This document shows positions 42,827 through 51,268 of a DNA stretch of 64,000 nt, piece by piece (position 1 is the stretch's first letter; each line of letters begins with the position of its first letter). The notes under the pieces are model-generated. The model worked only from the letters and a program-made list of their open reading frames with translations, was not told the DNA's origin and did no database searches. The translations under genes were made by a program, and so were the position numbers. Source of the stretch: Pseudomonas sp. TH15 (lineage in GTDB: Bacteria > Pseudomonadota > Gammaproteobacteria > Pseudomonadales > Pseudomonadaceae); NCBI RefSeq assembly GCF_016651105.1, contig NZ_JAEKEL010000001.1, positions 4,020,001-4,084,000 on the forward strand, in the 5' to 3' direction.

Positions 42827-44325
42827 TGGTTATCTTCCTCAAGCAGTGGCTTGCTTGCGCCCAAATAGGTCGGTACACCACGCAACACACCTTGGAACGC
42901 GTCCAACGGTTCGCCGATGGTCATGCCGTTGCCGCTGATGCGGTACTCGCGAATGGTCGATTCGTGGCTGCCGGTACGCTTCTTGATGATCGAGATCGCC
43001 CGGCGCACCTTGCCCAGGGCTTCGAAGTAGCGCAACAGAATGACCGTGTCGGCCAAATAGGTGATATCGACCGGCGCCTGCATGTCTCCAACCAAGCCGT
43101 GTTGGGCGACAGTCATGAACGTCGCGGCGCCTCGGCGATTGAGGTACAGCAGCAATTCGTGCATGTGCAGCACCAGGGCGTTTTCTTCTGGCATCGCGGC
43201 TTGATAGCCGTTAATGCTGTCGATCACCACGGTTTTGATCTCGCGCTCATCGACGCAACGACGCACCCGATAGGAAAACTCTCCGGGAGACAATTCGGCG
43301 GCGTCCACTTGCTCGATCAGCAGATTGCCAGTGGCTTGCAAGGCCTTGAGGTCGATGCCCATGTTTTTCATGCGCTCCAACAGCAGACCCAGCTCTTCGT
43401 CGAAGATAAACAGCGCGGCTTTTTCGCCGCGGGCGACAGCCGCTGCGGCGAAGATCATCGAGATCAGCGATTTGCCGGTGCCGGCAGGGCCGAGGATCAG
43501 CGTGCTGGAGCCTGTTTCGATGCCGCCGCCAAGCAGTGTGTCCATCTCCTTGATGCCGCTGGTCAATTGCTGGCGAATATAGCCACCACGGTGTTCGGCT
43601 GCCACAAGGCGTGGAAACACATGGACGCCGTCGCCCATGATGGTGAAGTCGTGAAAACCGCCACGGTACTTCTGACCACGGTATTTCACCACGCGAATAC
43701 GACGGCGTTCGGCGCCGTAGTTGGGCGTCAGTTCTTCCAGGCGAATCACCCCGTGCGCCACGCTGTGCACGGTTTTATCGAGAGACTCGGTGGTCAGGTC
43801 ATCGAGCAGCAACACGGTGGCGTCATAGCGCACGAAGTAGTGCTTGATGGCCAGGATCTGCCGGCGATAGCGCAGTGAGCTCTGGGCCAGTAGGCGAATT
43901 TCGGAGAGGCTGTCGAGGACCACACGGGTCGGCTTGATCCGCTCAACCACTTCGAAAATTTGTTTGGTGGCTTCGCCCAACTCCAGGTCTGAGGAATACA
44001 GCAAGCTCTGCTGGTGCTCGGCATTGAGCAGGCTTTCCGGTGGTGTCAGCTCAAAGATATGGATGTTCTCATCCAGTTCCCAGGCATGGGATCGCGCGCC
44101 TTGGCGCAGTTCACGTTCGGTTTCTGACAGGGTGATGTACAACGAGCGCTCGCCGGCACGGGCACCGGCAAGGAGAAAATGCAGCGCGACGGTGGTTTTG
44201 CCCGTTCCGGGTTCACCCTCAAGCAAAAACACGTGGCCGCGGGACAATCCACCGGCGAGGATGTCATCCAGGCCTTCTATACCGGTGGCGGCTTTTGCAC
44301 TGAACAACTCGTTAGATGTAGACAA
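42823..44325 (-). CDS. KaiC-like double-domain RecA ATPase
   Basis: A 500-residue protein with two KaiC domains. Walker A motifs are GEPGTGKTT at 37-45 and GPAGTGKSL near 275. Each domain has a catalytic acidic pair (LSETERE; FDEELGLLLERM) and a Walker B-type strand (VVLDSLSEIR; VVIDSINGYQ). This is the layout of cyanobacterial KaiC, but no kaiA or kaiB lies nearby. The TTG at 44325 has GAGAGGG six bases upstream and is preferred; an ATG at 44340 lacks a ribosome site. Overlap with the hybrid kinase gene implies the two proteins work together. Similar KaiC homologues outside cyanobacteria act in stress signalling. Confidence 0.88.
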   Translation of the reverse strand: MSTSNELFSAKAATGIEGLDDILAGGLSRGHVFLLEGEPGTGKTTVALHFLLAGARAGERSLYITLSETERELRQGARSHAWELDENIHIFELTPPESLLNAEHQQSLLYSSDLELGEATKQIFEVVERIKPTRVVLDSLSEIRLLAQSSLRYRRQILAIKHYFVRYDATVLLLDDLTTESLDKTVHSVAHGVIRLEELTPNYGAERRRIRVVKYRGQKYRGGFHDFTIMGDGVHVFPRLVAAEHRGGYIRQQLTSGIKEMDTLLGGGIETGSSTLILGPAGTGKSLISMIFAAAAVARGEKAALFIFDEELGLLLERMKNMGIDLKALQATGNLLIEQVDAAELSPGEFSYRVRRCVDEREIKTVVIDSINGYQAAMPEENALVLHMHELLLYLNRRGAATFMTVAQHGLVGDMQAPVDITYLADTVILLRYFEALGKVRRAISIIKKRTGSHESTIREYRISGNGMTIGEPLDAFQGVLRGVPTYLGASKPLLEEDNQ

Positions 44326-44459
44326 AAAATGCCCTCTCATGACCAGGGGAAGCGAGGCAGCAGGCCTGAAGTGCCTGAATTGACTGCCTGATTCTCTTGA
44401 CCCTTGGCCGAGACGACGGTTCAACCTTTTGTATTCGACTGTTGTTTTTGCGTAAAAAA

Positions 44460-44556
44460 TCAAAAGATCGCAGCCTTCGGCAGCTCCTACGGAGGCAGGA
44501 TTCGACCGCTATACCTGATAAGACGCGATGGATGTAGGAGCCTGCGATCTTTTGAC
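44460..44556. repeat. REP pair upstream of the KaiC-like gene
   Basis: ATCAAAAGATCGCAGCCTTC at 44460 and a shortened GTAGGAGCCTGCGATCTTTT copy ending at 44556 face each other across about 50 bp. The second copy has lost the CTGCCGAAGG core. Confidence 0.75.
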
Positions 44557-44576
44557 TTTATCGAGGCTTCGTAAAA

Positions 44577-45632
44577 TCAAAGGCCCTGTTGCAATACTGG
44601 GTCATCCGGATTCATTTGCTCAAGCTGAGCAAGAAGGATCTGCACGTTCTGCAACTGCCCGCTTTCCTTCCAGTAATTGATCAACAACACCCGGGCCTTG
44701 CGGTCCGCAGGATGGCGCTGGACGATTTCCTGTAACTGTTTCTGCGCCGCTTCCTGTTCTTCCTCACCGTGCAGTGTGGTGGCCAGGTCGTAGCGGTAAT
44801 CCTTGTTGTCCGGCTCCAGTTCAACCGCTTTGGAAAGGCCGAGCAGGGCGAATTCACTTTGCCCGTGGTGCAGCAACCAGAGCCCGAGGGCATGTTGCAG
44901 GTAAGCGGAATCCGGCTGGGTCTGCAGTTGTTTGGCCAACAACTGCCGGGCGCCATCGCTCTGGCCTTGTTTGTCCAGCACTTCGATTTGCATGACCAGT
45001 GCCGGCAGGTTTCCGGGCTCAAGTTGCAAGGTGCGCTCCAGCGCCTGTTGCGCCTCTTTCAATTCGGCGTTGTGCAGGTGCAGGCGTGCCAGTTGCGCGT
45101 AGGTTTCAGCGCTTGGTGGCTGGCCTTTGAGCACCTGTTCCCAGGCATCGATGCCTTGCTGCAATGGGCCGAAATACAACCCTAACTCATCCGGCGTCAG
45201 GCCAAGCAGGGCGTTAATGGCGGCGAAACGTACGGCTTGATCCTCATCATCGAGCAACGGCCCGAGCAACAGACTGCGTTGGCCGCCGGGCACGAGGCCA
45301 ACCACACTCTTGATCGCCGCCAGACGCACTTCCGGGGCCTCGTTCTGCAGGTCGGCGTCAGCCAGCTTCAGTGCCTGCGGGCTCGGGTAGTTGGGCAACT
45401 CGGCATGCAGCCAGACGCGGCGCTTGACCGACAGATCCGGACGCCCCAATTGTTGATACAACTGACGCGCCGCGCCAGGCTGGCCGGCACGAGCGGCAGC
45501 CAACGCCTCGCTGTAACCATGCTTGATCGCTTCGGGCACCACAGGAGCGCTGGTACGCAGCGACAGCCAGGCGACGAGGATGACGAGTATCAGGCCAAGG
45601 CTGATAAGCAAGTAGCGGCGGGACTGATGCAT
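44577..45632 (-). CDS. membrane-anchored TPR/HEAT-repeat protein
   Basis: A 351-residue protein with one N-terminal helix (LLISLGLILVILVAWLSL) and a periplasmic or cytoplasmic repeat region. Residues 90-160 contain HEAT-like EVRLAAIKSVVGL and QAVRFAAINALLGL. TPR-type repeats follow from about 175 (AETYAQLARLHLHNAELKEA) to the end. It is a protein-interaction scaffold of the kind also seen in cytochrome c biogenesis or adhesion systems. It lies upstream of the KaiC-like gene across a REP element. Function unknown. Confidence 0.78.
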   Translation of the reverse strand: MHQSRRYLLISLGLILVILVAWLSLRTSAPVVPEAIKHGYSEALAAARAGQPGAARQLYQQLGRPDLSVKRRVWLHAELPNYPSPQALKLADADLQNEAPEVRLAAIKSVVGLVPGGQRSLLLGPLLDDEDQAVRFAAINALLGLTPDELGLYFGPLQQGIDAWEQVLKGQPPSAETYAQLARLHLHNAELKEAQQALERTLQLEPGNLPALVMQIEVLDKQGQSDGARQLLAKQLQTQPDSAYLQHALGLWLLHHGQSEFALLGLSKAVELEPDNKDYRYDLATTLHGEEEQEAAQKQLQEIVQRHPADRKARVLLINYWKESGQLQNVQILLAQLEQMNPDDPVLQQGL

Positions 45633-45789
45633 GCAGGGTTCCGAAAGCAGGCGTACTTGAGCAGAACGGCAAGCTTCGGTCAGCTCGCGCCTTGAGTCAA
45701 ACCCATTGCCTGCGAATCGCCCTACAAGTCGCGTCGACTTCGTAACCCGTCAGGCTTGCGATGCAGTGTCTACGCTTGCAGGAGTTGCT

Positions 45790-47940
45790 TTGACGAGTAT
45801 GCCCATGCAAGCCCTGTTCATTTATTTCAAAGCGGTGATCCATCCCGGTCAGGCGGTGTTGCTGTTTGCCCTGAGAACCATCGTTGCCGGATTGTTGACC
45901 TTGTATCTGGCGTTCCTGTTTGACCTCGATCAGCCCAAGTGGTCGATCATGGCGGTGGTCATCGTCAGCCAGCCACTGGGCGGCATGGCCCTGGCCCGCA
46001 GTTTTGGCCAGGTCATCGGCACTACCGCAGGGGCCGTGGTCGCGGTGCTGATCATGGCGATTTTCCCCCAGGCGCCGCTGGCCTTCATCATCACCCTGGC
46101 GTTGTGGCTGGCGCTGTGTACCGCTGGCGGCACTCTGCTGCGTTACACCAGTTCCCAGGCTTTTGTGCTCAGCGGTTACACGGCGGTGGTCGTCGCGTTG
46201 TTGGCGGTGCCGGATCAGGACGGCACGTTCCTGCTGGCCGTCACGCGGGTGACCGAGACGCTGCTGGCGGTCGCCTGCGTGTGCGTGGTCAGCCTGCTGA
46301 CTGCGCGACCGGAGACAGTGGCTCGCAATTATTTCGCCAAGGTCGATCAGGTGATCAAGCTGCTCGCAACTCACGCCGCCGCCGTCATTCGTACCGAAGA
46401 AAGCGAGGCCGACTTCCATCGTCGGCAGATGCAGCTACTAGGCGAGATCAGTGCGCTGGAAGGGCTGCGCCGACATTTGTACTTCGACGCGCCGCGGCTG
46501 CGCAGTGCCAATGGCCTGGTGCAGTTGCTGGGCAATCAGTTGATGTTACTGACCTCGAGGTTGACCGCATTGCGTCACCAGCGGCAGCTGCTCACCGAGC
46601 GTTGGGAGGGCGACTTGCCACTGGAGGTCCAGCAACTGCGCGCTGAAGAGCTGGCATTTCTCGACCAATTGGCAGAGCAGGGCCGTTCTTTGTCTGCCGA
46701 CACCCGCCACGGCTTTGTCACTCTGCAGCATGAGTTCGAGGCGCTGGCCTACAAGGCCGAACAAATGACCGAGACCATGACTGCCACCTTGCGCTCGCTG
46801 GCCTGGGCGTTGCGTTGGGAGCAAGCGCGGCTGCTGCAACAACTGGAGCAGATTCTGGAGCTGAGCGATGCGATACAGGACGGGCGCGAAGCGAGCTGCG
46901 TCTTTCGCGGGCAGGAAAACCCGTTGCATCTGGACTTCACATTGGCGGCAATGAACGCCATTCGCGCATTTACTGCCTTATTGGTGGCCGGCCTGATCTG
47001 GATCGAAACCGGGTGGGACGGCGCACGCGGCGGGATGGTGCTGGTGGGCATTCTCTGTTCGCTGATGGCGACGTTTCCACGACCACTGCTGGCGGCCCAG
47101 AGTTATGCGCGGGGCCTGGGCCTGGCGCTGCTGGCTTCGGCGCTCTATCTATTTATGCTGGTCCCGGCCGTCAATGATTTCGAATGGCTGGCCTTGCTGC
47201 TCGCCCCCTTGCTTTATGTGATTGCAGTCGGTCTGGCGAGCCCGGCGACGGCAGGGATCGGCATGGGCCTTGGTTTGTCGAGTTTTCTGATGCTCGGCCC
47301 GCAGAATATCGGCACCGGGCAGAACACTGCGATTCAATGGTTCGAGTTCGCCGGTGCCTATGTCAGCGCAGCGATGCTTGCCCTGATCGTTTATGCGTGG
47401 ATCTTTCCGTTTCGTCCGGCGTGGCGAATTCGGCGTTTATATAAAGAGGCTCGCGAACAGGTGTATGAGCTGACCAAAACGCCTGCTACCGATGAGCAAC
47501 AGTTTGCCTTTGAAAGCCGCATGGTGGATCGCCTGACCAGCATGCTGGGCCTGCTGCCCGCAGTGAACGATCGGGCGATGCAGCAACTGTATGAAATCAG
47601 TCTCGCCTGTGTCGCGCTGGGTGTGGCGATGCATCAATTGCGACAGCAGGCACACAACAATCAGTTGCTCACGGATGCATTCAGTCAACGGTTGTCCAAG
47701 GCACTGCGCAAGACCGGACGCTTTGTTGCGGGGCGCCCGGAGGTGCAACTGGCGCCGTTGCTGGACGCCTTGCATGCATTGGGCGATGAACTGGACACGC
47801 TGCATGTCGCCACTCACGAGCATTTATGGTCGGTGTTTCGTATGCGCGTAGCCTTGCTGATTGTCGTGTCATTCCTGGAACGCCACGGCGACGATCTACA
47901 ACGCGCAGCACCACAGGGAGATCCAGCCCTTGCCCATTGA
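45790..47940 (+). CDS. FUSC/AaeB-like aromatic acid exporter, inner-membrane component
   Basis: A 716-residue protein with two clusters of membrane helices around a large cytoplasmic domain, the FUSC family layout seen in AaeB and fusaric acid resistance proteins. LFALRTIVAGLLTLYLAFL opens the first cluster, LIWIETGWDGARGGMVLVG begins the second. AGGAG at 45780-45784 is five bases before TTG 45790 but 14 or more before the in-frame ATGs at 45799 and 45805, so TTG is preferred. A DUF1656 and an HlyD gene follow, giving a complete AaeXAB-like tripartite pump without its own outer-membrane channel. Confidence 0.88.
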   Translation: MTSMPMQALFIYFKAVIHPGQAVLLFALRTIVAGLLTLYLAFLFDLDQPKWSIMAVVIVSQPLGGMALARSFGQVIGTTAGAVVAVLIMAIFPQAPLAFIITLALWLALCTAGGTLLRYTSSQAFVLSGYTAVVVALLAVPDQDGTFLLAVTRVTETLLAVACVCVVSLLTARPETVARNYFAKVDQVIKLLATHAAAVIRTEESEADFHRRQMQLLGEISALEGLRRHLYFDAPRLRSANGLVQLLGNQLMLLTSRLTALRHQRQLLTERWEGDLPLEVQQLRAEELAFLDQLAEQGRSLSADTRHGFVTLQHEFEALAYKAEQMTETMTATLRSLAWALRWEQARLLQQLEQILELSDAIQDGREASCVFRGQENPLHLDFTLAAMNAIRAFTALLVAGLIWIETGWDGARGGMVLVGILCSLMATFPRPLLAAQSYARGLGLALLASALYLFMLVPAVNDFEWLALLLAPLLYVIAVGLASPATAGIGMGLGLSSFLMLGPQNIGTGQNTAIQWFEFAGAYVSAAMLALIVYAWIFPFRPAWRIRRLYKEAREQVYELTKTPATDEQQFAFESRMVDRLTSMLGLLPAVNDRAMQQLYEISLACVALGVAMHQLRQQAHNNQLLTDAFSQRLSKALRKTGRFVAGRPEVQLAPLLDALHALGDELDTLHVATHEHLWSVFRMRVALLIVVSFLERHGDDLQRAAPQGDPALAH

Positions 47941-48130
47941 TTTCGAGGTGGGTGGCGTTTATCTGCCGCCGATTGCCCAGGCCTTGTTGCTGGCGATACC
48001 GATATTTCTTGTGCTCGACTGGTTGTTGCGGCGGCTGGGTGTGCTGCGGCTGGTCTGGCATGAAGCCCTGTTCGAAGGTGCCTTGTATGCCTGCGTCTGT
48101 GCCGCACTGATTTTGCTGATGGGAGCCTGA
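47930..48130 (+). CDS. DUF1656 small membrane protein (AaeX-like)
   Basis: A 66-residue protein with two membrane helices, starting MPIDFEVGGVYLPPIAQALL. This is the DUF1656 pattern found between AaeB- and AaeA-like genes. TTG 47930 is supported by AGGGAG ending nine bases upstream and lies inside the last codons of the exporter gene (11-bp overlap). The other in-frame options lie too far downstream or cut the conserved N-terminus. Role in the pump is unknown. Confidence 0.82.
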   Translation: MPIDFEVGGVYLPPIAQALLLAIPIFLVLDWLLRRLGVLRLVWHEALFEGALYACVCAALILLMGA

Positions 48131-48134
48131 AGCC

Positions 48135-49100
48135 TTGAAAGTGTTATTCGCTCGATTGATGACGCTGGCGGTGGTGATTCTCGCCATTGTGCTCGGCTGG
48201 TTTGCCTGGGAGCACTACACCCGCGCACCGTGGACCCGCGATGCCCGGGTGAGGGCGGATGTGGTGACGCTGTCGGCCGATGTGTCTGGACGCATCATCA
48301 GCCTCGCGGTGCAAGACAACCAGCATGTCGACAAAGGCCAATTGTTGATGGAGATCGACCCGGCGCGCTACACGTTGGCCGTCGAGCATGCGCGGCGTTC
48401 GGTTGAAGTGGCCAAGGCAACCCTGGGTCAGTCGCAAGCTGCGATCGTGGCGAGCGAAGCGTTGCTCAAACAACGCCAGAGCGAAGAGCGTCGTCGCCGT
48501 ACGCTCAAACAGGGCTTCGCGATTTCAGGCGAAGAATGGGAGAAATCCAGCACCGATGTGGCGGTGGCACAGGCCGATCTGTTGCGCAATCAGGCTAACC
48601 TCGGGCTGGCCGAAGCCAACGTGCAATTGGCGATTGCCGCGCAGACCCAGGCCGAGCTGGATTTGCAGCGTACCCGAGTCGAATCACCGGTCAGCGGCTA
48701 CGTGACCAACCTGCTGACACGCGAGGGCGATTACGCCGTGAGCGGCGGAGCCTTGTTGGCGCTGGTCGACAGCGATTCGTTCTACATCAGCGGCTATTTT
48801 GAAGAAACCAAATTGCCGCGCATCGAGGAGGGGGATCGGGTGCGGATTCAATTGATGAGCGGAGAAACCTTCGGCGGGACGGTGCAGAGCATTGCTTTCG
48901 CCATCGCCGACCGCGAAAACGCGCCGGGCAGTCGGCTACTGGCCAATATCAACCCGAGTTACACCTGGGTAAAACTGGCGCAGCGGGTGCCGGTGCGCAT
49001 TGATATCGATACTGACTATGCTGGCAAAAACCGCTTGCGCGCCGGGACGACAGCGACCGTTACCGTGTTGGAAGACAAGAAATCCGGGGATCAACACTGA
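48135..49100 (+). CDS. HlyD-family membrane fusion protein (AaeA-like)
   Basis: A 321-residue periplasmic adaptor with one N-terminal helix. The lipoyl half-motif VTLSADVSGRIISLAVQDNQ, a coiled-coil hairpin about 75-165, the second lipoyl half (LDLQRTRVESPVSGYVTNLL) and a beta-barrel with YISGYFEETKLPRI follow. The adaptor links the FUSC exporter to an outer-membrane channel. TTG 48135 has GGGAG nine bases upstream. Only 4 bp separate it from the DUF1656 gene. A perfect hairpin follows the stop. Confidence 0.9.
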   Translation: MKVLFARLMTLAVVILAIVLGWFAWEHYTRAPWTRDARVRADVVTLSADVSGRIISLAVQDNQHVDKGQLLMEIDPARYTLAVEHARRSVEVAKATLGQSQAAIVASEALLKQRQSEERRRRTLKQGFAISGEEWEKSSTDVAVAQADLLRNQANLGLAEANVQLAIAAQTQAELDLQRTRVESPVSGYVTNLLTREGDYAVSGGALLALVDSDSFYISGYFEETKLPRIEEGDRVRIQLMSGETFGGTVQSIAFAIADRENAPGSRLLANINPSYTWVKLAQRVPVRIDIDTDYAGKNRLRAGTTATVTVLEDKKSGDQH

Positions 49101-49101
49101 T

Positions 49102-49137
49102 CCTATGTGGGCGCGAGCCAGCTCGCGCCCACATAGG
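49102..49137. terminator. perfect 17-bp inverted repeat after the efflux operon
   Basis: CCTATGTGGGCGCGAGC and its exact complement surround a two-base loop, starting one base after the HlyD stop. It lacks a T-run, so it may be a REP-derived hairpin that ends or stabilises the mRNA. Confidence 0.7.
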
Positions 49138-49195
49138 GTCGCATTCAATTTCGCCAAACCAAGGTGCTTGGCCATCCTGCGCTCAACCTTTGCGA

Positions 49196-49870
49196 TTACC
49201 GGATAAAGGCCTGCAGGTCGCTGGTCAGCTTGCCGATCGCAGCCTTGAAGTCATTGGCGGTAATTTTCTGGCTGGCATTCTCCAGAGTCCCGCCGAAGAC
49301 TTTGCGCACCACTTTGGCCACGGTCTGGTTGTATTGGGTGTCGATCAACTCAGCCTCGATGAACAGCGTTGTGTTTTGATCGCGATGTCCGGTTGCAGCG
49401 GAAACGCCGCCAACCACCGCCGCGACCGGGATCACTTCATACCACTTCATGCCCTCGTTTTCGGCATTCACCCCGGTGATCGCTGCCCGCAGGATCAGGG
49501 TTCTTGAGCCTTTCGGGACGAACTGCGTATTCGTCACCACCCGATATTTCTGGTTGAGGACGCCCACGGCTTGTTGGGTCATGTAGACCTGAAGTTCGCT
49601 GAGTGTCTGGCGGTTGACCCGTTCGTTGGGCTGCGGCGCCGGGTACAACTGCAGTTTGTCGAACACCACGGTGTCATAGGCGTTGGGGTTCCACGACGGG
49701 CTGACCCAGCGCATGGCTTTCTCGCCGCTGGTGGTGGTCACTTCCTGAAGGTTGTTGTAGTTGGGCAGGAAGCCCGAGTACTGGTCCTGCTCGGTGACTT
49801 TGGAGGTGCAACCGCCCAGCAACAGACTGGCTAGTGCGGCGCCGACGAATATTTTTCGGGACAAGTTCAT
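49196..49870 (-). CDS. DUF3313 family lipoprotein
   Basis: A 224-residue lipoprotein with lipobox LLLGGC (Cys21). The mature part begins TSKVTEQDQYSGFLPNYNNL and includes MRWVSPSWNPNAYDTVVFD, the DUF3313 opening, and a C-terminal KVVRKVFGG region. ATG 49870 is chosen because it begins the signal peptide. It follows the FadL-like gene by 50 bp in the same direction and may anchor or assist that channel. Function unknown. Confidence 0.78.
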   Translation of the reverse strand: MNLSRKIFVGAALASLLLGGCTSKVTEQDQYSGFLPNYNNLQEVTTTSGEKAMRWVSPSWNPNAYDTVVFDKLQLYPAPQPNERVNRQTLSELQVYMTQQAVGVLNQKYRVVTNTQFVPKGSRTLILRAAITGVNAENEGMKWYEVIPVAAVVGGVSAATGHRDQNTTLFIEAELIDTQYNQTVAKVVRKVFGGTLENASQKITANDFKAAIGKLTSDLQAFIR

Positions 49871-49920
49871 AGTGCTGTGTGCTCCGTGGGGTGATGTCGT
49901 TATTTTTCGATAACGGTAGT

Positions 49921-51189
49921 TCAAAAACGCCAGGTCATGTTCCCGGTCACGGCTTGAATCCAGGCATTGTCGAACTGACCTGACGTTCGCACGCCTGATA
50001 CGGTTTTGGTTTGATCCACCGGCATGTCGCCGAGCCAGACCAAGGCCCAGCTGACGTTGACGTCGGTATCCTTGTTCAGCGCATAGGTGGCTCCAGTGCC
50101 CAGGCGCCAGGATTCGCCCATGGGTGCGTTCAGCGTGCGGTTGGCGTCCGACACGGCACTGCTGTCATACGCCACGCCGACGTTCCACAACAGTTGACGG
50201 GTGGCTTGATATTGCGCGCCGAGCGCCAATTGCCAGGTGTCCTTGAAATGAGCGTTGACCGTGGTCGATTGCGAACCGGCCGCCGTGGTATCGACCTGCA
50301 CCGCGACATCGCCGAACTGCGACCAGTCTTGCCAGTTCACCGTGGCCAGCAAGGCCCATTGCGGATCGAGTTGCTGGAAAAGGCTCAGGGTTGCGGTTTG
50401 TGGTACTTGCATGTCGAGTTTGGTGTTCAGCCCGTTCAGACGATCAAGTCCGGGACCGGTGCCGTGGATATTGAGCTTGTCTTCGAAATTCAGATCGACT
50501 TTGCTGGTGTAGGCCAGTCCGATCCGCGTGCCGGGTTGTGGGGCGTAGATCACACCCAGGTTGGCGCCATAGCCCCAAGTGCTGTCTTCGTATTTAAAAT
50601 AGCCGTCGCTGCGGTTGGTCAGGCCAAATGGCGAGCGGTCGATTGCTGTCTGGTCCTGCAACATGCCATACATGGCTTTTACTCCAACGCCCACCGACCA
50701 CTGATCGTTGAAGCGGTATGCCACGCTGGGCACCAGGGACAGCCCGGCAAGGCTGACGTTCTGCGCAAAATAGCGTCCGGACCAGTCATTGTTGTAGTTC
50801 GCCGCCAGCCCGAAGTCACCGTAAGAGCCAAAACCAACGCTCCAGTTGTCATCCAGTTGATGACTGATGAAGAAGCTACCGCCGGGGATGGGGTCCAGAG
50901 CATTGCCACTGCCGCGGCCTGTACCGTTGGTATTGGCGTCGCGGTCAAACGTCAGGTTGCCGTAAAGCACCTGCAAACCGCCGGTGATCTGCGTGCCCGG
51001 CAGATAACTGAGGCCGGCCGGGTTGCTCGCTATTGTCGACGGCCCTTGGGCGCGGGCGGCAGCGCCGGCGTTGGCCAGCCCGGCATTGTCGCTGCCGACT
51101 TCATAGAGAATGATGCCGCCCGCCCAAACGGGCTGGCAGCAAAGGGTGGCCAGGGTAAAAGCGGGCAGGGTGCGCATGTTGACAGGCAT
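49921..51189 (-). CDS. FadL/TodX (OmpP1) family outer-membrane channel
   Basis: A 422-residue precursor with signal peptide ending at VWAGG. FadL features: GLANAGAAARAQGPSTIASNPAGLSYL at the N-terminal hatch (quoted only as its NPAGLS core), FGLAANYNNDWSGRYF, and a C-terminal Phe. FadL channels carry hydrophobic molecules sideways into the outer membrane. It lies 79 bp after an arylsulfatase gene, so aryl or alkyl sulfates or their products are plausible cargo. Confidence 0.85.
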   Translation of the reverse strand: MPVNMRTLPAFTLATLCCQPVWAGGIILYEVGSDNAGLANAGAAARAQGPSTIASNPAGLSYLPGTQITGGLQVLYGNLTFDRDANTNGTGRGSGNALDPIPGGSFFISHQLDDNWSVGFGSYGDFGLAANYNNDWSGRYFAQNVSLAGLSLVPSVAYRFNDQWSVGVGVKAMYGMLQDQTAIDRSPFGLTNRSDGYFKYEDSTWGYGANLGVIYAPQPGTRIGLAYTSKVDLNFEDKLNIHGTGPGLDRLNGLNTKLDMQVPQTATLSLFQQLDPQWALLATVNWQDWSQFGDVAVQVDTTAAGSQSTTVNAHFKDTWQLALGAQYQATRQLLWNVGVAYDSSAVSDANRTLNAPMGESWRLGTGATYALNKDTDVNVSWALVWLGDMPVDQTKTVSGVRTSGQFDNAWIQAVTGNMTWRF

Positions 51190-51268
51190 ATGAATTCCCC
51201 TTTACCTCAAAGAACCTGCAGGCAAAGGGCGGGTCGGCTGACTTCAACCACCCCCGCCCATGCTGCGG

